Assembly (NCBI RefSeq): GCF_028583425.1
Contig: NC_072800.1
Location: 90,720,501 to 90,784,500 of the forward strand
Source: Eublepharis macularius
Taxonomy: Eukaryota > Chordata > Lepidosauria > Squamata > Eublepharidae
Length of the DNA stretch: 64,000 nt
Direction of reading: 5' to 3'
The notes beneath the pieces were generated by a model. That model had not been told where the DNA came from and ran no database searches. It saw only the letters and a list, made by a program, of their open reading frames with translations. Positions 30,307-40,146 of the stretch are shown piece by piece. Position numbers and translations under genes: made by a program. Within the stretch, counting starts at the first letter, position 1, and each line of letters starts with the position of its first letter.

Positions 30307-32694
30307 TTAGGGCAAGAGTAGGTCTGGATTGTAATGGTCCAGACGGTGGGATAGTTGGAGTTGCTGGAGCTGTCGGCGGCTCCAACAGCCCAAATAAAGT
30401 AATGAGGCACACAACAAAACTTGGAAGGCCAAAATAACAATGATCGGGTGCAAAGCCAAATTGTAAATTCCAGTGGCAGTGGGGCTCCAGCCAAAGAGGG
30501 TTTCCCACCACGAATGCTCGCCGGTGGTCTTAATCCGCTGGACAAGATCCAAAATCTCCTTTCCGTTGTGGGACACAACCAGAGCAGTGGTGTCCCCGTC
30601 CCTCTGGATGCTCTGGAGGGTGCGGTGAAGCTGCGGGTGGGTCAGGAGCTCGTGGATTAATTCCAGACCGATGCCAAGGGCGACAGGCTTCACATAACGA
30701 TAGATGGAGGGTGCCACCAGGATCTCTTCTTGGGTCCAGACCGGTACCGTGTAGGTGAAGTCGCAGGCTGCCACCGAAGACAGGTTGCAAAAGCAGCGAT
30801 TGACTCCCGGGATCACGGGCTTGAGCTGGAACGAGTTCAGGATCACAAAGTCGCAGGCCGTTCGCACGCAGGCACATCCTTTCCCAATGTAGACCACAGC
30901 AGAGCTGTTCTCCCGGACGACCTCGAAAGAGCACTCGTTGAGGGCGTCGACTTGCGGGGCTACACAGGGGTGATGCGGTGCAAAGGCTTGGTCTTGGCAA
31001 ATGAAGCCGGTCTGGTCTCGATGCTGGCACCCTTGGAGGCTGACGAGCTGCCATCCGGTCGGGGTGAAGCGGGCCCAATGGTCGGGGTGTCGGGCGTAGA
31101 GGACTTCGGTGTCGCTGACTTGGAGTCCCAGAGGCACGACTGGATACACATGGAATGACTCGTGCGCACTGGCCGTTAATAAAAATAATTTAAGCTCCTG
31201 GGTGGTCGGTGAGAATGAGGAATTTACGAGAGACCACCAGGATTCAAGCTCCAGTTCTATGGGTGACAATTTGGGCATAATCAATCTTTTGATCTCCAGG
31301 GGCAAGTGCCCATCCATGGCTTGCCGAATTAGCCCCATGGCCACAGCCTGATTTAATTGTTGGGCTTGCATACATGCCATAGCTATTGACACGTTGCGTT
31401 CAAAAGACTGTGTCCCTTTGAGCAGCAGAGAAAAATCTCTTTCAATTTGACTCTCCCAGTTAACTAAAATGGAGCTGATCTCGTGTTGCCCATTTGAAAT
31501 GGAATTTAGGGACTGCACCACCGGTTTACCTAAGTCGGAGATGCTAGTCGTGACATGGGCAAACTTATTAGCGAGAGTCTCAATGTTGACCGAATCCATG
31601 ATTGCTAAGCCTCCGGCTGCAGGAGCAGTCCAGTCGGCAATGCTTCGTCTGGCACGCGAGAGAGAGGGGGAGGGATCGATCCACAGTTGCAGCCATGCAT
31701 TCCAACCCTTGCTACCGGCCTCCAGATAGGGAGCGCACTGCGGCAGCCTCTGGGTTACATTTAGCTCAGCTAAGTCTATGCGGATCTCTTTTAAAGACAT
31801 TTGCGGGCGGACTAGAACTCTCTCTCGAATGTCAGTTTTCAAAACATGGGAGCCCACTATATGCGTGCCGCCTTGGCTTAATTGCTCATTGCTAGCAATC
31901 AAAGGGTCAATTTGGATGGTGTGGGTCTCCTGGGTCCGGATCAGCAGGGAATAATTGCCTGGTTCGTGAGTCAAATTTACAAAGAGCAGCCCAAGCCGGT
32001 GAAATTTCTCTACTAGGGGCTTGGTTTGGCATTCGGGCGTCTGTTGAACCAGTATCCAATCGGGTGGGCCGTGTTTGGCTAGGTCTTCCTCCTTTACAAT
32101 CCAGGTCAGGTTCTCCCAGCGCTCTATAGCAAAGGAGAGAACTGCGCCTGAAGGGGGCGTGATAGTGACCGATGCAGATTCAGTGGTAGTGGTGCCTAGT
32201 AGGATGGTCATTCTAAAGGGGTCTCCTGCCTTCCATACTGCGGCCGACACTAGAATTACTTCACAGTATGGTCCGAAAACCTCAGTGACAAATGGCGAGG
32301 TTTCGAAGTTGGCAGGGGTGGTATTTTTGTCTACCACCGGGACTGCGGTGGGGGCTGGCCTGATGCGGGGAAGAAACATACAAGGAATCGGAGCAAGTGG
32401 TGAAACAGTATCCGTAGGCGAGTAACACACTAGCTCTTGAGACAGAGTTTTTACTCCCACACATAAAATAACAAGCTCTGGGGGTCGGATCCACTGCTCT
32501 TCGCAACTGCGGAAGTTAGTGCGATCCGTGGGGGTGGTCATATTGCTCTGCTGCACAACTTTGCAGACCATCATTTCATTTCCTGCCAGGGTATTTATAC
32601 ATCTCCAGTGGGGGTAGGGCATTAATTTGGACGGACGTCCCTCTATTAGGGTGCCTGCCAGCACGAGCAAACACAGGGTAGCCAGGTGCCTCAT
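30307..32694 (-). CDS. env: Retroviral envelope glycoprotein (Env)
   Basis: This is the membrane glycoprotein for receptor binding and fusion, 795 residues from the ATG at 32,694. The open frame extends further upstream but only with non-ATG codons. An acceptor-like CCGCAG before 32,742 would put this ATG first in a spliced env message. A signal peptide opens the protein (MRHLATLCLLVLAG). A furin-type SRARR site at about 346-350 divides a 350-residue SU from a 445-residue TM. A hydrophobic anchor lies at about 744-770 with a 25-residue tail. Potential N-glycosylation sites are frequent in SU. TM is cysteine-rich between about 555 and 645 but has no CX6CC, and SU has no CXXC isomerase motif. 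So it is unlike gammaretroviral Env. The frame is intact, with no internal stop. Its family assignment is open. Confidence 0.88.
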   Translation of the reverse strand: MRHLATLCLLVLAGTLIEGRPSKLMPYPHWRCINTLAGNEMMVCKVVQQSNMTTPTDRTNFRSCEEQWIRPPELVILCVGVKTLSQELVCYSPTDTVSPLAPIPCMFLPRIRPAPTAVPVVDKNTTPANFETSPFVTEVFGPYCEVILVSAAVWKAGDPFRMTILLGTTTTESASVTITPPSGAVLSFAIERWENLTWIVKEEDLAKHGPPDWILVQQTPECQTKPLVEKFHRLGLLFVNLTHEPGNYSLLIRTQETHTIQIDPLIASNEQLSQGGTHIVGSHVLKTDIRERVLVRPQMSLKEIRIDLAELNVTQRLPQCAPYLEAGSKGWNAWLQLWIDPSPSLSRARRSIADWTAPAAGGLAIMDSVNIETLANKFAHVTTSISDLGKPVVQSLNSISNGQHEISSILVNWESQIERDFSLLLKGTQSFERNVSIAMACMQAQQLNQAVAMGLIRQAMDGHLPLEIKRLIMPKLSPIELELESWWSLVNSSFSPTTQELKLFLLTASAHESFHVYPVVPLGLQVSDTEVLYARHPDHWARFTPTGWQLVSLQGCQHRDQTGFICQDQAFAPHHPCVAPQVDALNECSFEVVRENSSAVVYIGKGCACVRTACDFVILNSFQLKPVIPGVNRCFCNLSSVAACDFTYTVPVWTQEEILVAPSIYRYVKPVALGIGLELIHELLTHPQLHRTLQSIQRDGDTTALVVSHNGKEILDLVQRIKTTGEHSWWETLFGWSPTATGIYNLALHPIIVILAFQVLLCASLLYLGCWSRRQLQQLQLSHRLDHYNPDLLLP

Positions 32695-34275
32695 CTCCTG
32701 GCCTTCCTTTTCCTTTTTGTGCCGAAAATATCCTGGGGAGACCTGCGGATATAAGTACAGGTTCCCTGAGTTTATTGCAGCAAAAATAAATGAAGTGAAG
32801 TGGGGAAAAGGAGGGCGTATTTCTGCCAGCACTGTCTATTAGGTGGGGCTCGAACGAGAAGTCCCAGAGCACTAAGCGAGCCTTCCAGCTTGTTGCTCTG
32901 GGGAACTCCTGTGCGAAGGTTTCTTTCTCAAGCGTGTATATTTCAGGGGGGACGTCTTTGCGTCGGGCGAGGGTCGGCTGAACGTTAGGCGGGATTATGC
33001 AAACTCGCCCCAGGGGTCCCTGGGTGCCTAGGCTATGTGGCCTTCAGGTGCCCCTTGCTCGGTGGCGGGCTACTTTTATTTTGCGGGCTGAGAGCTATCT
33101 GTCCGGCTCGGCCTGGCCTTGCCGTTTAAAAAAGAAAAGAAAACTAAAGAGCGGCTTACATTGACTATAAGGGTTGCTGCAGACGGGGGCCCTCGCTTTA
33201 ATTTTTCAAAAATAGGCCTTCGTCATATGTTTGCAGGACTAGCAATTTTTGGAGGGACTCCCTCGGGAGGCCCCATTTTCTGGTTTTTTAAAAAAAAAGG
33301 TTGCACCGGGCAAAAAGAAAAATATACTGAGCAAACGCAAAATGCACTGAGCAAAAAAGAAAAACACATGGAGCAAGAGGCATACGGGTGTGGGGTACTT
33401 TTAGGTTGCCCTCACTTGGAAGGCCTGGCAGGGCTTCATTATAACTTCAATATGTCTCCCCCCCTTCTTTTCCCTTATACGGTACGGGCAAGGGAAAAGA
33501 TTACGTGGGGCAGGCGGCTGCTGGCGGAAAGGGCCGAAATGGAGCCGAAGGCGCTCGGCGGCGTTTATCGAAAAGCGGCGGAGGCGGCCGAGATCTGTCG
33601 GCGCCACTGGGTCTGGGTTATTTGGGGGTCATCTTGGCGCAGGGGATCCTGGCTATGTAAATGAGGTACGCTGCCCCTTGTGCGTGGCGAACGCACCTCA
33701 ATAACACATTCCGGAGGGCACATATTTACAAAATACTGGCGGGTCTTTTACCTTTGCACTAAAGCGTACTGGCTGGTGGCGCCGTATAGCAACTCACCAT
33801 GACGAATATGAACATTAGTAAAAGAGGGATGTTGGGCTATCTGGGGATCCTTTTCCAGGGGAGGCACGGCCCTCAAAGCCAAAGCCGACCATCATGCGAA
33901 AGCGTGGGTCTGGCAGGTGAGACCCCGAATCTACGTAGATGCGGGATCTTCACCAGCACGGCGGGTGAAATGTTTTCAAACAAAGAAATCACCTTATTTG
34001 GTGGTTTCAACGTTGGAAGACTGCATTCACTTCTGGGCCAAAGCCTCTCCAATCACCTCCACACACAGCAAATCTCTTTTGCCTGTGCAATTTTTTTCCG
34101 AACATGCGGCTTATAATCCAATTGAGAATCACTTTCGGTGGTGGTCCTATTTGGCTTTGATTGCCGTGTCTTCTCTTAAGGGTCCCAACTGTGGGGCCCG
34201 CCTAATGAGGTCAAAGAATAGAACTGGAAAAACTTTTACCATTTACACCGATATCTACATATTCTATTGTTTCTT
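32695..34275 (-). other. 1.6-kb gap between pol and env
   Basis: In most retroviruses env overlaps or closely follows pol. Here 1,581 bp intervene with no convincing coding frame on the viral strand. The last 48 bp contain the putative env splice acceptor. On the opposite strand an open frame spans 33,119-33,664, but its first ATG is at 33,227 and the product is basic and unrecognised. I see no host exon captured here. Confidence 0.5.
32742..32760 (-). other. Candidate env splice acceptor
   Basis: Minus-strand GTACTTATATCCGCAG|GTCTCC lies 48 bp before the env ATG. The pyrimidine tract is weak. It would make the signal-peptide Met the first start codon of a subgenomic env RNA. Confidence 0.4.
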
Positions 34276-37200
34276 TTATTCTAAAGCTACAAAAGTCTGA
34301 TCTAAGGGGACACACGGTATCTCTGGCCCAGGGTGGAGTGATATCTGGCGAATCACTGGGCAGAGGGGGGCTGGGCTGGTGGTGGTTCCCCCAGGATCAT
34401 ACACAGGGGGGGCGGTTTGCAGCGGCTTCCCTTTCCATTCTTTTAATTGAGAGGCATGAAAGTATTTTAGCCACGTTCCTCCTGTCTTTCTTTGGATGGC
34501 TACCTGATAGACAGCTGGGGAGACTCTTTTTGTGATAGAGACTGGGCCTTGCCATTTGGCTGCTAGTGAATGCGCCTTTTGCAAAAACTTCCTGTACAGA
34601 ACGAGCTGTCCTTCTTCCCACTGCCTGGGGTTCCTGACCCATCCTAGTTTGCGGTCCATATCTTTCTGAGCTGTGCCCAACCTCTGGGCCACTTGCATGT
34701 GGACGGCGTGTATGGATGAGAGCAGATCCTGGACCCAAGCATCATTAATCACTACGGGCTGCATATCGGAAGGGAGCTGCGTATCTAGCCAGAAGGCTTC
34801 CGGGAGCTGCATTCTTCGCCCTGTCATTACCATATGGGGTGTGAGCCCGTGAACTGCGGTAGTGCCTCTAATGGCCATTAGGATTATGGGGAGTTTTTCA
34901 TCCCAGTCTCTCCCGGAGGAGCGAACCATCTTGCGGAGAGCCTCCTTGAGGGTCCGGTTGGTTCTTTCTATGGCGCCTGAAGCTTGGGGGTGGCCGGCTA
35001 TGTGGAAACGTTGCTGGATGCCCAGTGCTTTACAAAGCTCCTGTGTTACTTCTCCGATGAAGTGTGAGCCTAAATCAGAGTCCATGACTCTCACGATGCC
35101 CCATCGCGAGAAAACATTATTAAACAGTAATTTGGCTGTGGTGGCTGCATTGTTGCGCTTGCACGGAAACGCTTCGACCCATTTGCTGAAGGGGTCTATG
35201 ACGGTGAGGCAGTAGCGATTGCCGCGAGCAGTGGGGGGAAGAGGGCCGATAAAGTCAATCTGTATGCGCGCCCAGGGTCCATCAATTCTCTGATGCTGGA
35301 GGGGAGCTCTAGGTCCGGTGGGGTCTGCATTGACCATAGCGCAGGACAGACAGTTGTCCACCCATTGCGCTACTTCGGTGCGCATGCCAGGCCACCAACC
35401 AACCTCTTTTACCCTTTCCAGAGTCAGATCCTTGCCTCGGTGTCCCTGTTCGTGGACAAACTGAATTAAGTCAGCCCTAACTTCCAATGGCACTATCCAA
35501 TGGCGTTCGCCGGCTGCATCTACTGCCCAAACTATGCCTTCCTCTTCTCTGATCATGAGTCTCCCTGTCTGATCCCTTCCTGCGGCTAGGAGGTTGGTTA
35601 TTTCTGGGTCAGATAGTTGCAGTTGTGCTAGGTCTAGTGTTCCTGCGGTTCCCTGAGCTTGGCTGCGGGCTTGTGCCCGAGTGGTGACAGGGCGGAGGGG
35701 ACAGTCGGTGGCTGATTCCGGTAGGGGAGCATTTTCAGTGGCGGCTGCCTTGGCTGCAAGGTCTGCCTGGTCGTTCCAATAAGCGGTCTCTGAATTTGTC
35801 TTCTGGTGTCCCTTGACATGGGCCACCTGTGTTGGGCCTGAGCGGGACTGGAGGAGTGCTGCTACTTGCTGCCATAGCTGTAGGTGGGCTACGGGTTTCC
35901 CATCGCTAGCTCTCCACCCCTGATTCTGCCATACCGGGAGCCAGACCGTGGCGGCTTTGGCCGTCCAATCCGAGTCTGTGTAAATGGCAAGTGGGCTTTC
36001 TGGGGGCTCAAACTCAAGCACTGCCAGAAGCGCTTGCACCTCAGCCGCTTGGCTGGAATGGGGGCGGGCTGGACCTTTGAGGGTATGGGCGTCGCTCACT
36101 CGCACGGCGCCATAGCCTGTCCGAGGGGAGCCTCCAACGTGAAAGGAGGAGCCGTCACAGAACCAGCATGTGAAGCCGTTCTGTCGGGCTTCCTCTAGCG
36201 GGACTCCCCAAGTAACTGGCCAGACAACCTGTGGTGGCGGGTCCAGGGGGCACTCGTGCTCGGTCCCGGTTACCAATAGGCCATAGGGGGCTGGTGGCTC
36301 AGTGGTTTCCTTTTTGAATTCTACTCCGCGGTTGACTAGGGCCAGGGTCCACTGCGCTATGCGGGCGTTTGAGACTTGTCCGTCTTGTATTTTTCCCGAC
36401 AGGATATATTTGAGAGGCGTGTGGGTAGTTTGAACTATTGTGCGGGAGCCTCCTATGATAAATTCCCAATGGGTCAGACTCCAAACTAGAGCAAGGCATG
36501 TCTTCTCGCATGGGCTAAACTTAGTCTCTACTGCGGTTAGGTTGCGAGAGGCATAGGCTACTACTCTAGCGGTTCCCGCTTGCTGCTGGGTGAGCGTGGC
36601 TCCTATGCTCTTGTCTGATACTGCTAACTGGATAAAGAATGGCTGAGTTACATCTGGATGGGCTAGGGCCGGGGCCGCGGCCAGACTGCGCTTTAGCTCG
36701 GCTAAGGCTGTCTGTTGCTCCGGTCCCCACTCCCAGGGAGTGTTCTTCTTGAGGAGGGCATAAAGGGGGCGAGCTTTGTCTGCAAAGGACTCGATGAAGT
36801 CTCGGGAAAAGTTGAAAGTCCCTAGAAGGGCTCTGAGGGAGGGGACATCGGTGGGTGCAGGCAGCTTGGAAATGACCTCCATTCGCTGGGCGTCCGGGGT
36901 ACGACCCTCGGGTCCCAGGGTCAGACCCAGGTACTTGACGCTGGTCTGAACCAATTGGGCCTTTTCCCTGCTTGCCTTGAACCCAGTCTCGCGGAGGAGT
37001 TCCAGGACTTCCCTGGTGATTTGGCGGGCTAATTCTTCCGTGGGGGCGTGGACTAAAATGTCATCCACGTAGCTCAGTACGTGGGGCCTCGAGGAGGGTT
37101 GGAGGCGTTCCCACATTTGAACTACATGGGCATGACAAATGCTGGGGCTGGAGTGGAATCCCTGGGGTGTCCGCTTGAATGCGTATTGCTGGCCACGGAA

Positions 37201-38115
37201 AGTGAACGCGAACTTGTACCAGCAAGACTCATGCAACCGGATGGAGTGGAAGGCATTGGCCAGGTCTATGACCGAGTAGAACCGGGACCCAGCGGCAATG
37301 GCCGTTAGGATCTCATTATACTTGGCCACAACCGGGGCAACTGGAGGGGTGGTGGCATTCAGGGCACGGAAGTCGACCGTCATTCTCCAGGTCACTCCAT
37401 CTGCTTTCAGAACTGGCCACAATGGGGCGTTGCAGATGGACTGCATTGGGAGTATGACGTCCCACTCAAGGAGTCCTTCTATAGTCTTGGCTATCCCTGC
37501 CTCAGCTTCTGCTGGGTACTTGTACTGTCTTTGGGGAGGGGGGTCCTTTCCTTCAATCAGGACGCAGGCGCCCTTCACTATCCCACACTCGGCTTTATCT
37601 GTCACCCACACTTCGGGAAAGTCCTGAACCCAGGGGTCTCCTGTGATGGGGGCGAGAGGAAGGGGGGCCTTGAGGGCTGCACATCGATGGACTGCATTAA
37701 CAAAGTCTGGGCCTCCCGGGATGCGCCACAGGAGCCCGTTCGCTAGGTCAATGGTCAGTCCCTCGGCACGGAAAAATGGCATGCCCAAAAGTCCATCGTC
37801 TTCTCCCCGGTTTGCGCACGCTGAAATCCGGGTGGCCAGGTTCCCAACGGAGAGGGGGATATCCTGCCAGACCGGGGATTCCTGCGTGCCGCCTCCAAAA
37901 CCGGCGAGCTGCATGGTTGTGGGGGTCTGGGTGCCCTTTGTAACTAAGGTGGGCCGGAGTATATTAAGAGAAGCTCCGGTGTCTATAAGGAGAGTGGCAG
38001 GCTTCTTCTTTTCCCCGGGAGTCCCGATCCCTGCCTTTACTGTCGGTCTCCCCCATGTGTCCGGCTTTAGTTTGGCAACTATGCCCACGGAGGGAGACTG
38101 GGACTCGGGGCAACC
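34276..38115 (-). CDS. pol: Pol polyprotein (protease, RT, RNase H, integrase)
   Basis: The frame starts directly after the gag UAG and in the same frame, with no ATG, so it is made as Gag-Pol by stop-codon readthrough. Positions counted from the GTG valine at 38,088: protease with the LLIDTGAS active site (D36); reverse transcriptase with YVDD at 340-343; RNase H with D645, E683, D705 and D776. Integrase has an H879/H883/C913/C916 zinc finger and a D945-D1005-E1041 triad with the canonical D,D(35)E spacing, then a C-terminal domain. All catalytic residues are present and there is no stop or frameshift over 1,279 codons. No dUTPase domain was seen. The sequence style is closer to gamma/epsilon/foamy than to lenti- or betaretroviruses. 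Confidence 0.95.
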   Translation of the reverse strand, partial: GCPESQSPSVGIVAKLKPDTWGRPTVKAGIGTPGEKKKPATLLIDTGASLNILRPTLVTKGTQTPTTMQLAGFGGGTQESPVWQDIPLSVGNLATRISACANRGEDDGLLGMPFFRAEGLTIDLANGLLWRIPGGPDFVNAVHRCAALKAPLPLAPITGDPWVQDFPEVWVTDKAECGIVKGACVLIEGKDPPPQRQYKYPAEAEAGIAKTIEGLLEWDVILPMQSICNAPLWPVLKADGVTWRMTVDFRALNATTPPVAPVVAKYNEILTAIAAGSRFYSVIDLANAFHSIRLHESCWYKFAFTFRGQQYAFKRTPQGFHSSPSICHAHVVQMWERLQPSSRPHVLSYVDDILVHAPTEELARQITREVLELLRETGFKASREKAQLVQTSVKYLGLTLGPEGRTPDAQRMEVISKLPAPTDVPSLRALLGTFNFSRDFIESFADKARPLYALLKKNTPWEWGPEQQTALAELKRSLAAAPALAHPDVTQPFFIQLAVSDKSIGATLTQQQAGTARVVAYASRNLTAVETKFSPCEKTCLALVWSLTHWEFIIGGSRTIVQTTHTPLKYILSGKIQDGQVSNARIAQWTLALVNRGVEFKKETTEPPAPYGLLVTGTEHECPLDPPPQVVWPVTWGVPLEEARQNGFTCWFCDGSSFHVGGSPRTGYGAVRVSDAHTLKGPARPHSSQAAEVQALLAVLEFEPPESPLAIYTDSDWTAKAATVWLPVWQNQGWRASDGKPVAHLQLWQQVAALLQSRSGPTQVAHVKGHQKTNSETAYWNDQADLAAKAAATENAPLPESATDCPLRPVTTRAQARSQAQGTAGTLDLAQLQLSDPEITNLLAAGRDQTGRLMIREEEGIVWAVDAAGERHWIVPLEVRADLIQFVHEQGHRGKDLTLERVKEVGWWPGMRTEVAQWVDNCLSCAMVNADPTGPRAPLQHQRIDGPWARIQIDFIGPLPPTARGNRYCLTVIDPFSKWVEAFPCKRNNAATTAKLLFNNVFSRWGIVRVMDSDLGSHFIGEVTQELCKALGIQQRFHIAGHPQASGAIERTNRTLKEALRKMVRSSGRDWDEKLPIILMAIRGTTAVHGLTPHMVMTGRRMQLPEAFWLDTQLPSDMQPVVINDAWVQDLLSSIHAVHMQVAQRLGTAQKDMDRKLGWVRNPRQWEEGQLVLYRKFLQKAHSLAAKWQGPVSITKRVSPAVYQVAIQRKTGGTWLKYFHASQLKEWKGKPLQTAPPVYDPGGTTTSPAPLCPVIRQISLHPGPEIPCVPLDQTFVALE

Positions 38116-38118
38116 CTA
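38116..38118 (-). promoter_or_regulatory. In-frame UAG readthrough site between gag and pol
   Basis: The stop reads GAA TAG GGT TGC CCC; the downstream frame stays open through pol with no shift. Leaky UAG followed by G is the arrangement used by murine leukaemia-type viruses, where a downstream pseudoknot stimulates suppression. GC-rich blocks that could pair follow within 40 nt, but I have not folded them. Confidence 0.75.
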
Positions 38119-40146
38119 TTCTGATCCTGCACTCTGGTCGGTGGAAGCGGCGCTTCTTCTAAAGGGGTTGTTGGGGCTCGGGTGCTCTCGAACCGCAGCT
38201 ATCGGGGGACTCGAGAAGGGAGGGTCTGGCGGCAAAGGAGGCGCCGACGGAGGTACTGGGGGCTGCTGCTGGTCTTCCCACTCCATGATCGCCTTCATTA
38301 GAACGGACGTGGGCTTTCCGTCGAAGAGCTCCATGTTCGCTCCAATGTTTTTGAGGCGCATCCAAAGTTCCCAACGGAGGGAGTCCCTGGACTGGGGCGT
38401 GCTGCCGCGGTCCCGGTAACCCTCGTGGTCGCCCTGCGATGCTCCCCAAGCATTGGACTGATCTGGAGGCGGGTAGACCTGATGGTGGTACGGGTGCGAT
38501 GCTCGCGAGTGAGAAGGGGCTATGGGTGCATCCTGCAGTCGGGGCTCGTGGGGTCCTTGCTGGGAGGAGGAACTGTAACTCGGGGCGGGCGCAAAGGAGA
38601 CTCCCGGGCGGTAGTCCCTTGGTCCTCTTCCCCGGTTAAAGCTGCCGCTCCTTCCCCTCAGGATTCCTCCCCTTGCCTCCGGATACGGGCTGCGTCCCTG
38701 TGGTCGGTATTGAGAGTGGGGGCCATGATTGGCATAGGTGACTGCACTTATCGGCTCGCTCTCCTTCCTACGAGAGGCCGGGGGCTTCACATGGCGGATG
38801 GCGCCGGTTTCTCGCAACAGGCCAGCAATGCTTCTGATGCGAGCTTCCAGGTCTCCCCATGAGATGCTCCCGGGCTCCACTCCTGCCAGTGCTAGGCGGG
38901 TGGTACTATTGAGTCCATCTAAGACTGCTCTCCTGAATTCTAATTCGTCAAAGTCGGGTACATCGCTGGCATCCAAATCTACTTCATCTGCTAGCTCAGC
39001 AAGAAGCTGCTTTCTGGCTAAATATGCCTCTGGGTCCTCTCCGGGTTTTTGAGACTCTGCGATGTACAGGGCTTTCAAACTTTTGGTGGGCCACAGGAAT
39101 GCACAGATCTCCTTAATTGCTCCATACTGGCTGCGTGTGGCTAGCCTTCGGTTAGAGATATAGGCATTCAGGGCCGAGACTATTTCAGGGGCAGCGCATT
39201 GGCGGGCCAGCTGGGCCACATCGGAACCACTAGCGGAGGGCTGGGAGGTGGTCACATGGGTGAACCACTGGATGGCCGTGTCTCGGTTTAGGGGTCCCAT
39301 ACGGTCTGCTATGGCTTGGAGCTCATCGGGCCTCCAATTGCGGGTTTCCTTAACGACCCGGTCTGTTTTCCTGCCATCCTCGTCCATGGATACTATTTCC
39401 TTGGTAGATATGGGATGGAGGGGCTGTGGGGCTTCCTCGGGCTGGGGCGACTGAGATGCCCAGCTATCCTTACTATCTTCTGGGAGGGCCAAGAGGGCTG
39501 AGGGGTGCACGGCGGAAATTACGGCCTGTTGCATCCCCAAGTGTCGCTTTAGGGCCTCTAGCTCCCTCTTACAAGCTGAATGGTCCGCGGCTGCGGTTTT
39601 AGACTGGTTGTGGTCCGCCATGAACCGGGCGGCATGGGTGAGCTTAGTAATCTCTTCTTGTCCCTCCGTTAATGCGTGCTCAGCCATATCGGCACGAGCG
39701 GTGGCCGCTTCAGCCTTGTGCTGAGCGTCCTGGAGGGCGGTAGTTAGTCCTTGCTTCTCTAGTATGAAATTGACGCGTTCAGCGCGCCACTCAACTGCCT
39801 TTTCCTCATGTTCTCTCTCCTGGTCGGTTAGCTTGGTCCTGAGAGTCTGGATTTCTAGGCGCAAGGCGTCCTGCTCTCGTTTTGACCTCTCCTCTAACTC
39901 CTCCTGTGCTGTTTGCAACTTGCTAATTAGGGACACACTGTCCTGCAGGGCGGTGAAAAGTGCCCAGGCTCCATATCTGTCCTTCTTACTTGACCTAGGT
40001 TTCTCCTTTTCGCAAAAATCCTGGAAGGCGCTTCTGACTATCTGGAGCGGGTCGGGTCCCTTGAAGGAACCTGCTTCCCAAGGGCAATCTCCCTTCTTAA
40101 CTAGCCACTTCTCCAGGCGGGGCACGGCGGGGTTTGCCCGGTACAT
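38116..40146 (-). CDS. gag: Gag structural polyprotein
   Basis: Gag, 676 residues from the first ATG at 40,146; the frame is open upstream to at least 40,203 without an ATG. Its neighbour in the same frame is pol after one UAG (38,118-38,116). The N-terminus lacks Gly2, so ordinary myristoylation is not expected. A Glu/Arg/Lys/Ala-rich coiled coil spans about 71-200. The capsid part (about 255-445) has a major-homology-like stretch around 366-379 (QKPGEDPEAYLARK). The C-terminal part has an Arg-Gly-rich segment at about 494-513 in place of a CCHC knuckle, none of which is present. A PSAP late-budding motif lies near residue 634. Coiled coil plus RG-rich nucleic-acid binding recalls foamy virus Gag, but the readthrough layout does not. 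Confidence 0.9.
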   Translation of the reverse strand: MYRANPAVPRLEKWLVKKGDCPWEAGSFKGPDPLQIVRSAFQDFCEKEKPRSSKKDRYGAWALFTALQDSVSLISKLQTAQEELEERSKREQDALRLEIQTLRTKLTDQEREHEEKAVEWRAERVNFILEKQGLTTALQDAQHKAEAATARADMAEHALTEGQEEITKLTHAARFMADHNQSKTAAADHSACKRELEALKRHLGMQQAVISAVHPSALLALPEDSKDSWASQSPQPEEAPQPLHPISTKEIVSMDEDGRKTDRVVKETRNWRPDELQAIADRMGPLNRDTAIQWFTHVTTSQPSASGSDVAQLARQCAAPEIVSALNAYISNRRLATRSQYGAIKEICAFLWPTKSLKALYIAESQKPGEDPEAYLARKQLLAELADEVDLDASDVPDFDELEFRRAVLDGLNSTTRLALAGVEPGSISWGDLEARIRSIAGLLRETGAIRHVKPPASRRKESEPISAVTYANHGPHSQYRPQGRSPYPEARGGILRGRSGSFNRGRGPRDYRPGVSFAPAPSYSSSSQQGPHEPRLQDAPIAPSHSRASHPYHHQVYPPPDQSNAWGASQGDHEGYRDRGSTPQSRDSLRWELWMRLKNIGANMELFDGKPTSVLMKAIMEWEDQQQPPVPPSAPPLPPDPPFSSPPIAAVREHPSPNNPFRRSAASTDQSAGSE

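Noticed and set aside
30530..31158. Overlapping 182- and 142-codon frames inside env
   Set aside because: They are alternate-frame and antisense shadows of the intact env frame, which has signal peptide, furin site and anchor.
32695..32832. Env start at 32,832 giving 841 residues
   Set aside because: The codon there is GTG. The first ATG is at 32,694 and is followed directly by a signal peptide.
37643..38419. 258-codon plus-strand open frame
   Set aside because: It lies wholly antisense to pol and gag, has no recognisable domain, and is explained by codon bias of the viral genes on the other strand.
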